From: Streptomyces nymphaeiformis
GTDB taxonomy: Bacteria > Actinomycetota > Actinomycetes > Streptomycetales > Streptomycetaceae
Direction of reading: 5' to 3'
Length of the DNA stretch: 64,000 nucleotides
Assembly: GCF_014203895.1 (NCBI RefSeq)
Contig: NZ_JACHJY010000009.1
Span: 372,001 to 436,000 of the forward strand
Shown: piece after piece, positions 34,143 through 42,378 of the stretch
How the letters are laid out: the number at the start of each line of letters is the position of its first letter
How positions within the stretch are numbered: position 1 is the first letter of the stretch
Position numbers and translations under genes: made by a program
Notes under the pieces: model-generated
The model's database searches: none
Told to the model about the DNA's origin: nothing
What the model saw: the letters and a program-made list of their open reading frames with translations, nothing else

Positions 34143-35735
34143 TCAGACCGCGCCCGCGCCCGTCAGGGAGCGCACCTCGGTCTCTGCGTGCCGGGCCTCG
34201 TCGGGCGGCTCGGGCGAGGTGACGGTGCCGATCCATCCGGCCAGGAAGCCGAGCGGGATGGAGACCGCCCCCGGGTTCTGCAGCGGGAAGAGGTGGAAGT
34301 CGACGCCCGGGAACAACGACTCCGGGCTGCCCGAGACGACCGGGGAGACCAGGACGAGCAGCACCGCGGGGATCAGGCCGCCGTACACCGACCAGACCGC
34401 GCCCCGGGTGGTGAACTTCCGCCAGAACAGCGAGTAGAGCAGCACCGGCAGATTGGCGGAGGCCGCGACCGCGAAGGCCAGCCCGACGAGGAAGGCCACG
34501 TTGAGGTCGCGGGCGAGCAGGCCGAGGCCGATGGCGGCGGCGCCGATCCCGGCCGCGGCGACCCTGGCCACGGCCACCTCGCTGTACTGCTTCGCGTGCG
34601 GGCGGCGCAGCGAGGTGTACAGGTCGTGGGCGACGGAGGCCGAGGAGGCCAGCGTGATCCCGGCGACGACGGCGAGGATGGTCGCGAAGGCGACGGCGGC
34701 GACGACCGCGAACAGCACCGTGCCACCGGTCGAGCCCGCGCCGCCGCCGAGATCGAGGGCGAGCAGCGGTACGGCCGTGTTCCCTGAGGCGTTGGACGCA
34801 CGGACCTCGTCGGGGCCGATCAGCGCGGCCGCGCCGAAACCGAGCACGATGGTCATCAGGTAGAAGCTGCCGATGAGCCCGATGGACCAGACGACGGAGC
34901 GGCGGGCGGCACGGGCGGTCGGCACGGTGTAGAAGCGCGACAGGATGTGCGGCAGTCCGGCCGTGCCCAGCACGAGGGCGAGGCCGAGGCTGATGAAGTC
35001 GAGGCGGGCCGTCCAGTCGCCGCCGTACCGCAGCCCGGGCGCGAGGAAGCCCGGGCCGTGCCCGCTGCGCTCGGCCGCGGTGGAGAGCAGGCTGTTCACG
35101 TCGCCGTGGAACCGGAGCAGGACGAGGACGGTGAGCGCGATCGTGCCCGCCATGAGCAGGACCGCCTTGACGATCTGGATCCAGGTGGTGGCCCGCATCC
35201 CGCCGAGCGACACGTAGATCACCATCAGCGCGCCCACGCCGATCACCGTCCACGAGCGCGCCGCCTCGCTGGAACCGCCGAGCAGCAGCGCCACCAGGCT
35301 CCCGGCACCCACCATCTGCGCCACGAGGTACAGCACGGAGACGGCCACCGAGGACGTTCCCGCGGCGATCCGCACCGGCCGCTCCGCCATCCGCGCCGCG
35401 ACGACGTCGGCCAGCGTGAACCGGCCGCAGTTGCGCACCAGTTCGGCGACCAGCAGCAGCACGACCAGCCAGGCGACGAGGAAGCCGACGGAGTACAGCA
35501 TGCCGTCGTAGCCGTAGAGCGCGATCAGCCCGGAGATGCCGAGGAAGGAGGCCGCGGACATGTAGTCCCCGGCGATGGCGAAGCCGTTCTCCAGGGGCGA
35601 GAACAGTCGCCCTCCGGCGTAGAACTCCTCCGCCGAACCGTGGCGGTGGCGGCTCACCCAGGTGGTGATCGCCAGGGTCACGGCGACGAAGACGCTGAAC
35701 AGCACGAGCGCCAGCGTCTGGTGGCTTCCGGTCAC
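34143..35735 (-). CDS. Sodium:solute symporter, acetate/organic-acid (ActP) type
   Basis: 530 residues from GTG 35735, with about 13 membrane helices. It is of the SSS family and the cation/acetate branch: early AEEFYAGGR, GFAIAGDYMSAASFLGISG, and GLPHILSRFYTVP in the middle. It would import acetate, pyruvate or a similar monocarboxylate. The gene overlaps the DUF485 gene by GTGA, an arrangement typical of actP-yjcH. Two two-component systems flank the pair. Confidence 0.9.
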   Translation of the reverse strand: MTGSHQTLALVLFSVFVAVTLAITTWVSRHRHGSAEEFYAGGRLFSPLENGFAIAGDYMSAASFLGISGLIALYGYDGMLYSVGFLVAWLVVLLLVAELVRNCGRFTLADVVAARMAERPVRIAAGTSSVAVSVLYLVAQMVGAGSLVALLLGGSSEAARSWTVIGVGALMVIYVSLGGMRATTWIQIVKAVLLMAGTIALTVLVLLRFHGDVNSLLSTAAERSGHGPGFLAPGLRYGGDWTARLDFISLGLALVLGTAGLPHILSRFYTVPTARAARRSVVWSIGLIGSFYLMTIVLGFGAAALIGPDEVRASNASGNTAVPLLALDLGGGAGSTGGTVLFAVVAAVAFATILAVVAGITLASSASVAHDLYTSLRRPHAKQYSEVAVARVAAAGIGAAAIGLGLLARDLNVAFLVGLAFAVAASANLPVLLYSLFWRKFTTRGAVWSVYGGLIPAVLLVLVSPVVSGSPESLFPGVDFHLFPLQNPGAVSIPLGFLAGWIGTVTSPEPPDEARHAETEVRSLTGAGAV

Positions 35736-36217
35736 GGCTGCACCATCCCCCGGGTCATCTCCTGCGTGTCCCACCGCAGTTCCAGCGCGGCCCGGTCCCT
35801 GCGCAGCCGCGCGTGCCGCGCGTACGCCCAGGTCAGTAGGAAGGTGGTGAGGAACTGCCCGAGTCCCGCGATCATCGCCACGTTCACCGCTCCGGCCACC
35901 GGCCGCGCCATCAGCCCGGGTGCCGCGGTCGCCGCGACCACGTAGGCGAGGTACCAGAGGAGGAACGCCAGGGTGGCCGGGAAGACGAACCGACGGTAGC
36001 GGCGGCGGACTTCCTGGAAGGCGGGGCTCCGCTGGACCTCCAGATAGATCTCCGCCGCGCTGTGGACCCGCTGCCGCGGCACCGCGTCGAGGCGGCCGTC
36101 GCCGGATGCCCCGGTCGCCGTCTCTCCGCTCCAACCGGAAGCCGTCGCCTCGTACCAGGGGTCGTCGACCGCCATCGCCGTGGCGTCGCGCCCCTCTTGC
36201 CTGTCCACCTGCTCCAC
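35732..36217 (-). CDS. DUF485 (YjcH-like) membrane protein
   Basis: 161 residues from GTG 36217, which follows AAGGAG with a 9-nt spacer. The hydrophilic N-terminal 55 residues lead to the DUF485 core (YLEVQRSPAFQEVRRRYRRF) and two membrane helices (FPATLAFLLWYLAYVVAA and a second around 115-140). The C terminus is basic and then amphipathic. DUF485 proteins accompany ActP-type symporters, as here with a 4-bp overlap. Their exact function is unknown. Confidence 0.88.
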   Translation of the reverse strand: MEQVDRQEGRDATAMAVDDPWYEATASGWSGETATGASGDGRLDAVPRQRVHSAAEIYLEVQRSPAFQEVRRRYRRFVFPATLAFLLWYLAYVVAATAAPGLMARPVAGAVNVAMIAGLGQFLTTFLLTWAYARHARLRRDRAALELRWDTQEMTRGMVQP

Positions 36218-36317
36218 CGACCAACTCTCCTTGTCAGCGAACCGTTTCGGCCGCGTATGCCCAAGGATGGACAGAGCGGGAAGATCCCGGACTCTTCTCC
36301 TCCCTCTCTTCACCCCA

Positions 36318-37151
36318 TCAGGTGACTCTTCTCCCAGGCGCCCTGACCAGACCGTGCTGATATGCGTACCGCACCGCCTGCACACGGTCGCGCACCCCGG
36401 TCTTGGCGAAGAGGTTGTTGATGTGAGTTTTGACCGTTGCCGTGGAGATCCTCAGCCGCCCGGCGATCTCCGGGTTGGACAGCCCGTCCGCGACCAGCAC
36501 GAGCACCTCCGTCTCCCGCTCGGTCAGCCCGTCGACGCCCGGCCCGGACGACCCGCCCGAGGCCCCGGACCTCGCCCCCAGGCCCCCTCCCGCCACCGAC
36601 GGCTCGCCCCGAGTGTTCGGATCGCCCCAGCCATCGCGGTCGTCGCGGTCGCCCCAGCCATCCCCGCCGTCTCCGCCGTCCCTCTCAGCCCGGCCGGCCC
36701 GGCCATCCCGGTCGATCAGCCTCTCAAGGAGCCGTCGCTGCACGGCGGGGGACAGTCCGGCCCGCCCGTCGATCACGTCCCGCACGGCCCGCTCGATCTC
36801 CTCCCCACCGGCGTCCTTGGTGAGGTAACCGCGCGCCCCGGCCTGCAGCGCCGGGAACAGCGAGTCGTCGTCGGCGTACGTGGTGAGTACGACGACCTCC
36901 GTCCCGGGATGCCGGTCGCGAATCCGGCGGGTGGCCTCGACGCCGTCGCAGCGCGGCATCCGCAGGTCCATCAGGACGACATCGGGACCTAGCTCGGCGG
37001 TGAGCGCGACCGCCTCCTCCCCGTCCCGGGCCGACCCGACGACCTCGATCCCGGGAAGCAGGCCCAGCAGCATCACGATCCCCTCCCGCACGACGGCCTG
37101 GTCGTCGGCGACGAGGACGCGCGCGACACGGTCGCCGTCCGCGGCGCTCAT
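36318..37151 (-). CDS. NarL/LuxR-type response regulator with long linker
   Basis: 277 residues from ATG 37151. The receiver (8-125) has DD at 16-17 and phospho-site D62 in VVLMDLRMP. The LuxR-type DNA-binding domain (about 210-270) reads LTERETEVLVLVADGLSNPEIA. Between them is an unusually long linker of about 60 residues, very rich in Gly, Asp, Arg and Trp (DGGDGGDGWGDRDD). NarL regulators normally reach about 210-225 residues, so the insertion adds about 50. It overlaps the kinase gene by ATGA. Confidence 0.9.
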   Translation of the reverse strand: MSAADGDRVARVLVADDQAVVREGIVMLLGLLPGIEVVGSARDGEEAVALTAELGPDVVLMDLRMPRCDGVEATRRIRDRHPGTEVVVLTTYADDDSLFPALQAGARGYLTKDAGGEEIERAVRDVIDGRAGLSPAVQRRLLERLIDRDGRAGRAERDGGDGGDGWGDRDDRDGWGDPNTRGEPSVAGGGLGARSGASGGSSGPGVDGLTERETEVLVLVADGLSNPEIAGRLRISTATVKTHINNLFAKTGVRDRVQAVRYAYQHGLVRAPGRRVT

Positions 37152-38437
37152 ACCGGCACCCGCAGCCGCACCGTGAACCCGGTCCCCTCGGGCCCCGCCT
37201 CCAGGCTGCCGCCGAGCAGTTCGGCCCGCTCTCTCATGCCGAGCAGCCCGTACCCGGAGCCGGAGGACCCCAGCTCCTCCCCCAGCCGCGCGCCGTCGAC
37301 CGCGGGAGGCGGGCCGGAGTCACGTATCTCCAGTGAGACCGCGTCCGTCCCGTAGACGAACCGGATCCTGGTCCTGGCCCCCTGGGCGTGCTTGCGGACA
37401 TTGGCGAGGGCCTCCTGCGCGACCCGACGGACGGCCTGCGCGGCCTCGGCGGGCAGGTCCCGGCGCTCGCCGGTGACATCGACCTCGGCGCGGTCCTCCC
37501 TCGCCAGTTCCCGCAGATAGTCCTCGACCGGCACCATGTCCCCGCGCAGGGCCGAGAGCGCGTGGCGGGTCTCGGTGAGCCCCTCTTTGGCCATGGATCT
37601 TGCCGAGGTCACCAGTTTCAGGATCTCCGCACGGTCAGCCCCGGCCTCGATCTGGAGCCGCGCGACCTCCAGGCGCACCATCTGGGCGGAGAGGCTGTGG
37701 GCGAGCACGTCATGTATCTCCCGGGCGATCCTGGCCCGCTCGGCGAGCGCCGCCGAGGCCGCCTCCGCTTCTCGGGCGAGGCGCTCCTGGGCGAGCAGTT
37801 GGAACCCGGCTCCCCGCGCCTCCGCGTCCAGCCTGAGCGAGTAGCCGGCGAGCAGCGCGGCCGCCGTGGTGACACCGGCCCCGATGACCCCCGTCTCGTC
37901 GGCCTCCGCGAACCCGGCCGCCAGCACCGCCACGGTGGCCAGCCCGATCGAGAGCGGCAGTCTCTCCATCGCCATGACCGCGACGACGAACCAGAGCACC
38001 GTCGCGGGTTTCGGGGCGCCCGCCGCGTAGGCTCCCAGACCGCAGAGCGTGATCACCGCGAGCAGCCCCAACGAGGCCGCGAGGCGACGGTCGAGGGTCG
38101 TGTGGTGGTACCGCAGCGCCGCCGCCGCGCAGAGCCCGAATCCCAGCGGAGGCAGCGGCGCCCACCAGCCGTCGAACGCGCCCGAGGTGTAGCAGCCGGT
38201 CACCACGAAGACGCTCAGGCCCACGATCATGGTGTAGTCGAGGACGATCCGACCCCGTGGGAAACCGACCCGGGTGAGTGCCTCCCGCGAGGGCCAGGAG
38301 CGCCACGAGGCACCGAGCGCCGTACCGCCACTCGCCTCCGCCGACTCCCTCACCCTCGCGCCTGCGCCTGCGCCCGAACTCGTACGTGTGCCCGCGCCCG
38401 CGAATCCTCGATCGCGCTTCTCGCCCGTCATCGCCAT
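37148..38437 (-). CDS. NarX-type (HisKA_3) sensor histidine kinase
   Basis: 429 residues from ATG 38437, behind GGAGGGGG. Longer frames upstream have no ribosome binding site. A low-complexity Gly/Ala/Arg N terminus is followed by about six membrane helices (60-205) without a large outer loop. The phospho-acceptor is H242 in AREIHDVLAHSLSAQ. The HATPase has EALANVRKHA and YGLLGMRERAELLGG. Kinases of this layout often sense membrane or envelope state, but the signal is unknown. It is coupled to the regulator gene. Confidence 0.92.
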   Translation of the reverse strand: MAMTGEKRDRGFAGAGTRTSSGAGAGARVRESAEASGGTALGASWRSWPSREALTRVGFPRGRIVLDYTMIVGLSVFVVTGCYTSGAFDGWWAPLPPLGFGLCAAAALRYHHTTLDRRLAASLGLLAVITLCGLGAYAAGAPKPATVLWFVVAVMAMERLPLSIGLATVAVLAAGFAEADETGVIGAGVTTAAALLAGYSLRLDAEARGAGFQLLAQERLAREAEAASAALAERARIAREIHDVLAHSLSAQMVRLEVARLQIEAGADRAEILKLVTSARSMAKEGLTETRHALSALRGDMVPVEDYLRELAREDRAEVDVTGERRDLPAEAAQAVRRVAQEALANVRKHAQGARTRIRFVYGTDAVSLEIRDSGPPPAVDGARLGEELGSSGSGYGLLGMRERAELLGGSLEAGPEGTGFTVRLRVPV

Positions 38438-38489
38438 CGTCCCCCTCCGACGGTTCAATGCTACGGAGAGTAGTCGATCGTGTGATCGG

Positions 38490-38522
38490 CCCGTGGGTGG
38501 AGCGTATGGCTCCACCCACGGG
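38490..38522 (-). terminator. Hairpin terminator of parE
   Basis: A 14-bp perfect stem (38490-38503 with 38509-38522) and a 5-nt loop, 10 bp beyond the parE stop on the minus strand. Confidence 0.82.
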
Positions 38523-38531
38523 TGGAGTTCC

Positions 38532-40649
38532 TCAGGCGTCGATGCGCGAACGGTCGAGGGTCGCCGCCGAGCCGGTGATGAACTCCTTGCGGGGCGCCAC
38601 GTCGTTGCCCATGAGGAGGTCGAAGACCTGCTCCGCCGCGTCCAGGTCGCCGATGTTGATCCGGCGCAGGGTGCGGTGACGCGGATCCATCGTGGTCTCC
38701 GCGAGCTGGTCGGCGTCCATCTCGCCCAGACCCTTGTAGCGCTGGATGGCGTCCTTGTAGCGGACCCCCTTGCGCTGGAACTCCAGGAGGGTCTGCCGCA
38801 GCTCGTTGTCCGAGTACGTGTAGACGTACTTGTCCTGGCCCTTCTTGGGCTGGACGAGCTCGATCCGGTGCAGCGGCGGCACCGCGGCGAAGACCCGGCC
38901 GGCCTCGACCATGGGCCGCATGTACCGCTGGAAGAGCGTCAGCAGCAGGCAGCGGATGTGGGCGCCGTCGACATCGGCGTCGACGAGAAGGACGATCTTC
39001 CCGTAGCGCGCGGCGTCGATGTCGAAGGTGCGGCCCGAGCCCGCTCCTATGACCTGGATGATCGCGCCGCACTCGGCGTTCTTCAGCATGTCCGAGACGG
39101 ACGACTTCTGGACGTTGAGGATCTTGCCGCGGATCGGCAGCAGCGCCTGGAACTCACTGTTCCGGGCGAGCTTGGCCGTACCGAGAGCCGAGTCACCCTC
39201 GACGATGAAGAGCTCGCTGCGCTCCACGTCGTCGCTGCGGCAGTCGGCGAGCTTGGCCGGCAGCGAGGAGGACTCGAGCGCGGTCTTCCTGCGCTGGGCC
39301 TCCTTGTGCTGGCGGGCCGCGATCCGGGTCCGCGCCGCGGCGACGGCCTTCTCGAGCACGGCACGCGCCTGCGCCTTGGCGTCCCGCTTGGTGGAGGTGA
39401 GGAAGGTCTTGAGCTCCTTGGCCACCACGTTCGCCACGATGCGGCGGGCGGCGGAGGTGCCGAGGATCTCCTTGGTCTGTCCCTCGAACTGCGGCTCGGC
39501 GAGGCGGACCGTCACGACGGCCGTGAGCCCCTCCAGGGCGTCGTCCTTGACGATGTCGTCCTCGGCGACGCGCAGCATCTTGGCCGAGCGCAGCACCTCG
39601 TTGACCGTCTTGGTGATGGCCTGCTCGAAGCCGGAGACGTGGGTGCCGCCCTTGGGCGTGGCGATGATGTTGACGAAGGACTTGACCGTGGAGTCGTAGC
39701 CGGTGCCCCAGCGCAGGGCGACGTCGACGGCGAGCTCGCGGGTGACCTCGGTCGGGGTCATGTGGCCGCGCTCGTCGAGGACCGGGACGGTCTCCTTGAA
39801 GGTGCCCTGCCCGGTGAGGCGCTGGATGTCGCAGACGGCCTTGTCCTGTGCGAGGTACTCGCAGAACTCGCTGATGCCTCCGTCGAAGCGGAAGGTCTCC
39901 TCGCTCTTGCCGACGCCGGCCAGATCCCGCTCGTCGCGGACGACGATGGTGAGGCCCGGGACGAGGAAGGCGGTCTGCCGGGCGCGCTGGTGGAGCGTCT
40001 CCAGGGAGAGCTTGGCGTCCTTGAGGAAGATCTGCCGGTCCGCCCAGTAGCGGATGCGCGTGCCGGTGCGGGTCTTGGGGACGCGCTTGCCCTTGATGAG
40101 GCCGTTGGCCGGGTCGAAGGGGCTGTCGGGGCCCTGCTCGGTGAAGATGCCGGGGACGCCGCGGCGGAAGGAGATCGAGTGGGTCGCGCTGTTCCGGTCG
40201 ACCTCGACGTCGAGGCGGGCCGACAGGGCGTTCACCACGGAGGCGCCGACGCCGTGCAGACCGCCCGAGGCCGCGTACGACCCTCCGCCGAACTTTCCGC
40301 CGGCGTGCAGCTTGGTCATGACGACCTCGACGCCGGAGAGGCCGGTCTTCGGCTCGACGTCGACCGGGATGCCCCGGCCGTTGTCCTGGACCTCGACCGA
40401 ACCGTCGTCGTGGAGGATGACCTCGATGTGATCGCAGAAGCCGCCGAGGGCCTCGTCGACCGAGTTGTCGATGATCTCCCAGATGCAGTGCATCAGGCCG
40501 CGGCTGTCGGTGGACCCGATGTACATGCCGGGGCGCTTGCGGACCGCTTCGAGCCCTTCGAGTACGAGCAGGTGCCGCGCGGTGTAGTTGGAACCGTCAC
40601 GGTCTGCGGTCAGCAGCGCACTGGACGGCACGGACGTCTCGGCGGTCAC
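38532..40649 (-). CDS. parE: DNA topoisomerase IV subunit B
   Basis: 705 residues from GTG 40649, after GAGGAG. The ATPase subunit of topoisomerase IV. The GHKL ATP site has DNSVDEALGG, NGRGIPVD and GLHGVGASVVNALS. The Toprim domain has the metal residues EGDSALG and DADVDGAHIRCL. The length and lack of a GyrB insertion fit ParE. It does not adjoin parC, which lies 8 kb away and on the opposite strand, an arrangement I recall from other Streptomyces. Confidence 0.94.
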   Translation of the reverse strand: MTAETSVPSSALLTADRDGSNYTARHLLVLEGLEAVRKRPGMYIGSTDSRGLMHCIWEIIDNSVDEALGGFCDHIEVILHDDGSVEVQDNGRGIPVDVEPKTGLSGVEVVMTKLHAGGKFGGGSYAASGGLHGVGASVVNALSARLDVEVDRNSATHSISFRRGVPGIFTEQGPDSPFDPANGLIKGKRVPKTRTGTRIRYWADRQIFLKDAKLSLETLHQRARQTAFLVPGLTIVVRDERDLAGVGKSEETFRFDGGISEFCEYLAQDKAVCDIQRLTGQGTFKETVPVLDERGHMTPTEVTRELAVDVALRWGTGYDSTVKSFVNIIATPKGGTHVSGFEQAITKTVNEVLRSAKMLRVAEDDIVKDDALEGLTAVVTVRLAEPQFEGQTKEILGTSAARRIVANVVAKELKTFLTSTKRDAKAQARAVLEKAVAAARTRIAARQHKEAQRRKTALESSSLPAKLADCRSDDVERSELFIVEGDSALGTAKLARNSEFQALLPIRGKILNVQKSSVSDMLKNAECGAIIQVIGAGSGRTFDIDAARYGKIVLLVDADVDGAHIRCLLLTLFQRYMRPMVEAGRVFAAVPPLHRIELVQPKKGQDKYVYTYSDNELRQTLLEFQRKGVRYKDAIQRYKGLGEMDADQLAETTMDPRHRTLRRINIGDLDAAEQVFDLLMGNDVAPRKEFITGSAATLDRSRIDA

Positions 40650-41082
40650 GCGGTTCGCTCCTCGCTGAATTTGAAATCTGGCCCGGTGGGGTAAGGCCCT
40701 GCGTCGGTCACCGCACAGAGGGTACCGATGCCTGGTAGAGCCGTTGTAACGCCACCCACCCCGATTCCTCATGCTAGTCCAGGGTCGTATGGATGTTCGA
40801 TCCCTCGATGGGGTGACGTGAACATCACGTTCCCTTCCAGGCATGAACCATTTAGGCTCCGGGCACGTCCTCATGAACAACCGGCAACCACGCCGGGAGG
40901 GCTAACCGACACAAGCAACGCGAAATCCGTAGAGCGACGCAATACGGCTCATTCGCCGCCAACCGGCAGCAGACAGCCACCTTGGGAAGAAGTTTCAAGG
41001 GAAAGCCACGAGCGGGAACGTTTTCGGCCTGGTTGGATGTTGACCCTGGTACGACAGCTCGTCGAGCTAGAGAAGAGGCGAC
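40650..41082. other. Divergent intergenic region between parE and the DUF7455 gene
   Basis: 433 bases without a supported gene. They contain a palindrome ACGTGA-ACA-TCACGT (40816-40830) and a wider inverted repeat GATGTTC/GAACATC (40792-40798 and 40820-40826). A possible DUF7455 promoter has TTGACC at 41040-41045 with GAGCTA 18 bases on. A possible parE promoter has TACCCT as its -10 on the minus strand near 40727. The DUF7455 leader may be long, but no transcript start can be fixed. Confidence 0.45.
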
Positions 41083-41316
41083 GTGACTACTGTTCTGACC
41101 CCCGCGAGCCCCCTGACGGCCGCTGACCGTTGCGACCGCTGCGGCGCCCAGGCATACCTGCGCGTCGTTCTGACCAGCGGAGGTGACTTGCTCTTCTGCG
41201 CCCACCACGGACGTAAGTTCGAGCCGGAACTCAAGAAGATCGCCGTTGAGATACAGGATGAGACGGACCGGCTGACGGACGTGCCGGCCCGCACGATGGG
41301 CGAGGACCACGCCTGA
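41083..41316 (+). CDS. DUF7455 small zinc-ribbon-like protein
   Basis: 77 residues from GTG 41083 with a GAAGAGG site. A conserved actinobacterial small protein. C17 and C20 (DRCDRCGAQAY) and C39/H41-H42 (LLFCAHHGRK) form a probable zinc ribbon. The second half is acidic and helical (PELKKIAVEIQDETDRL). The function is unknown. Its position between parE and hrdB is conserved as far as I recall, and a terminator follows. The size and good metal motif make it a real gene. Confidence 0.88.
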   Translation: MTTVLTPASPLTAADRCDRCGAQAYLRVVLTSGGDLLFCAHHGRKFEPELKKIAVEIQDETDRLTDVPARTMGEDHA

Positions 41317-41357
41317 CGCCATCCACGACGAGCCCAGGGCCGGTCGCTGACCGGACG

Positions 41358-41397
41358 ACGGGCGGTCACTCGCACGCTCGCGCGGGTGACCGCCCGT
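41358..41397. terminator. Bidirectional hairpin terminator
   Basis: A 12-bp perfect stem (41358-41369 with 41386-41397) and a 16-nt loop between the convergent DUF7455 and protease genes, with TTCTCGT following. Confidence 0.78.
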
Positions 41398-41416
41398 TCT
41401 CGTATCCGACGGCGTC

Positions 41417-42235
41417 TCAGAAGCGTGCGGGAAGCACCGCGGAGACGCGCGTGTAGACGCCCGGGTTCTCCGCCTGCCCGCAGCCGCTGCCCCAGGACAC
41501 CAGACCGACGAGGAGCCCCCGGGCCACCAGCGGGCCGCCGCTGTCGCCCTGGCACGCGTCCTTCCCGCCCTGCGGGTCCCCCGCGCACAGCATCGTCCCG
41601 CTCTGGTAGCGGACGCCGAAACCGCCCGGGTACGCCCGCTCGCACGCCGTGTCCGGCAGCACCTGGACGCGCGCCGTCCGCAGCGCGGAGGCGTAGGTCC
41701 CGTTGCCGGTCGTGTCACCCCAGCCGTAGACGTCAGCCTCCGTCCCCGGCGCGTACGCCGCGTCCCCGGACCGCGCGACGCCGATCACGTACGACTGCGG
41801 CAGCGCGCTCACCAGCGTCAGCACGGCCAGGTCGCCCGAGTTGGTCGTCGGGTCGTAGTCGGGGTTGATCCAGGTGTCGGAGATCCGCACCTCCTGCCCC
41901 TCCTGCCCCCGCAGCGCCGCGCGGCCCGCGATCACCACGAAGTCGCGCACCTCCCAGGGCTCCCCGCCGAGCACCTCACGGCCCAGGCAGTGGGCCGCCG
42001 TGAGCACCTTGGTCGGCGCGACGACCACACCCCCGCAGAACTGCCCCGCGCGCGTACCCCCGAACCGGTCACGGCTGGACAGCGCCACGGCCCACGGCGC
42101 GTCCGTGATCTGAGTCGCCCGCCCGCCCACCACGACGCTGTCGGCGGCCACGGAACCGGCGGTGACGAGCTGCCCCGCCGCCGCGGCGATCAGGCCCAGA
42201 GCACCCGTCAATGCTCGGGTGAGGGAACCACGCAT
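41417..42235 (-). CDS. Secreted trypsin-like serine protease
   Basis: 272 residues from ATG 42235. A signal peptide of about 31 residues (RALTGALGLIAAAAG) precedes a short propeptide and mature start VVGGRATQITDAPWAV, where VVGG follows a likely processing point. The triad is H82 (TAAHC), D135 (SGDLAVLTL) and S232 (GDSGGP). D226 at the base of the S1 pocket predicts cleavage after Arg or Lys. Cysteine pairs match chymotrypsin-fold disulfides. It is transcribed towards the DUF7455 terminator, away from hrdB. Confidence 0.92.
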   Translation of the reverse strand: MRGSLTRALTGALGLIAAAAGQLVTAGSVAADSVVVGGRATQITDAPWAVALSSRDRFGGTRAGQFCGGVVVAPTKVLTAAHCLGREVLGGEPWEVRDFVVIAGRAALRGQEGQEVRISDTWINPDYDPTTNSGDLAVLTLVSALPQSYVIGVARSGDAAYAPGTEADVYGWGDTTGNGTYASALRTARVQVLPDTACERAYPGGFGVRYQSGTMLCAGDPQGGKDACQGDSGGPLVARGLLVGLVSWGSGCGQAENPGVYTRVSAVLPARF

Positions 42236-42315
42236 GGAGCCTCCTGACTCTCGGGTGATGTCGGTTCACCCAGCGTCCAGCACGCTCCCGGACCCCGCAC
42301 CCGCGCAAAGCCGGA

Positions 42316-42348
42316 GGGCCCGGCTCCCCCTCTCGGGGAACCGGGCCC
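42316..42348 (-). terminator. Hairpin terminator of hrdB
   Basis: A 14-bp stem with one mismatch (42316-42329 with 42335-42348) and a 5-nt loop, about 30 bp downstream of the hrdB stop on the minus strand. Confidence 0.78.
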
Positions 42349-42378
42349 TTCCGTGTGCCGGTGCGTACCTCGTACGGA

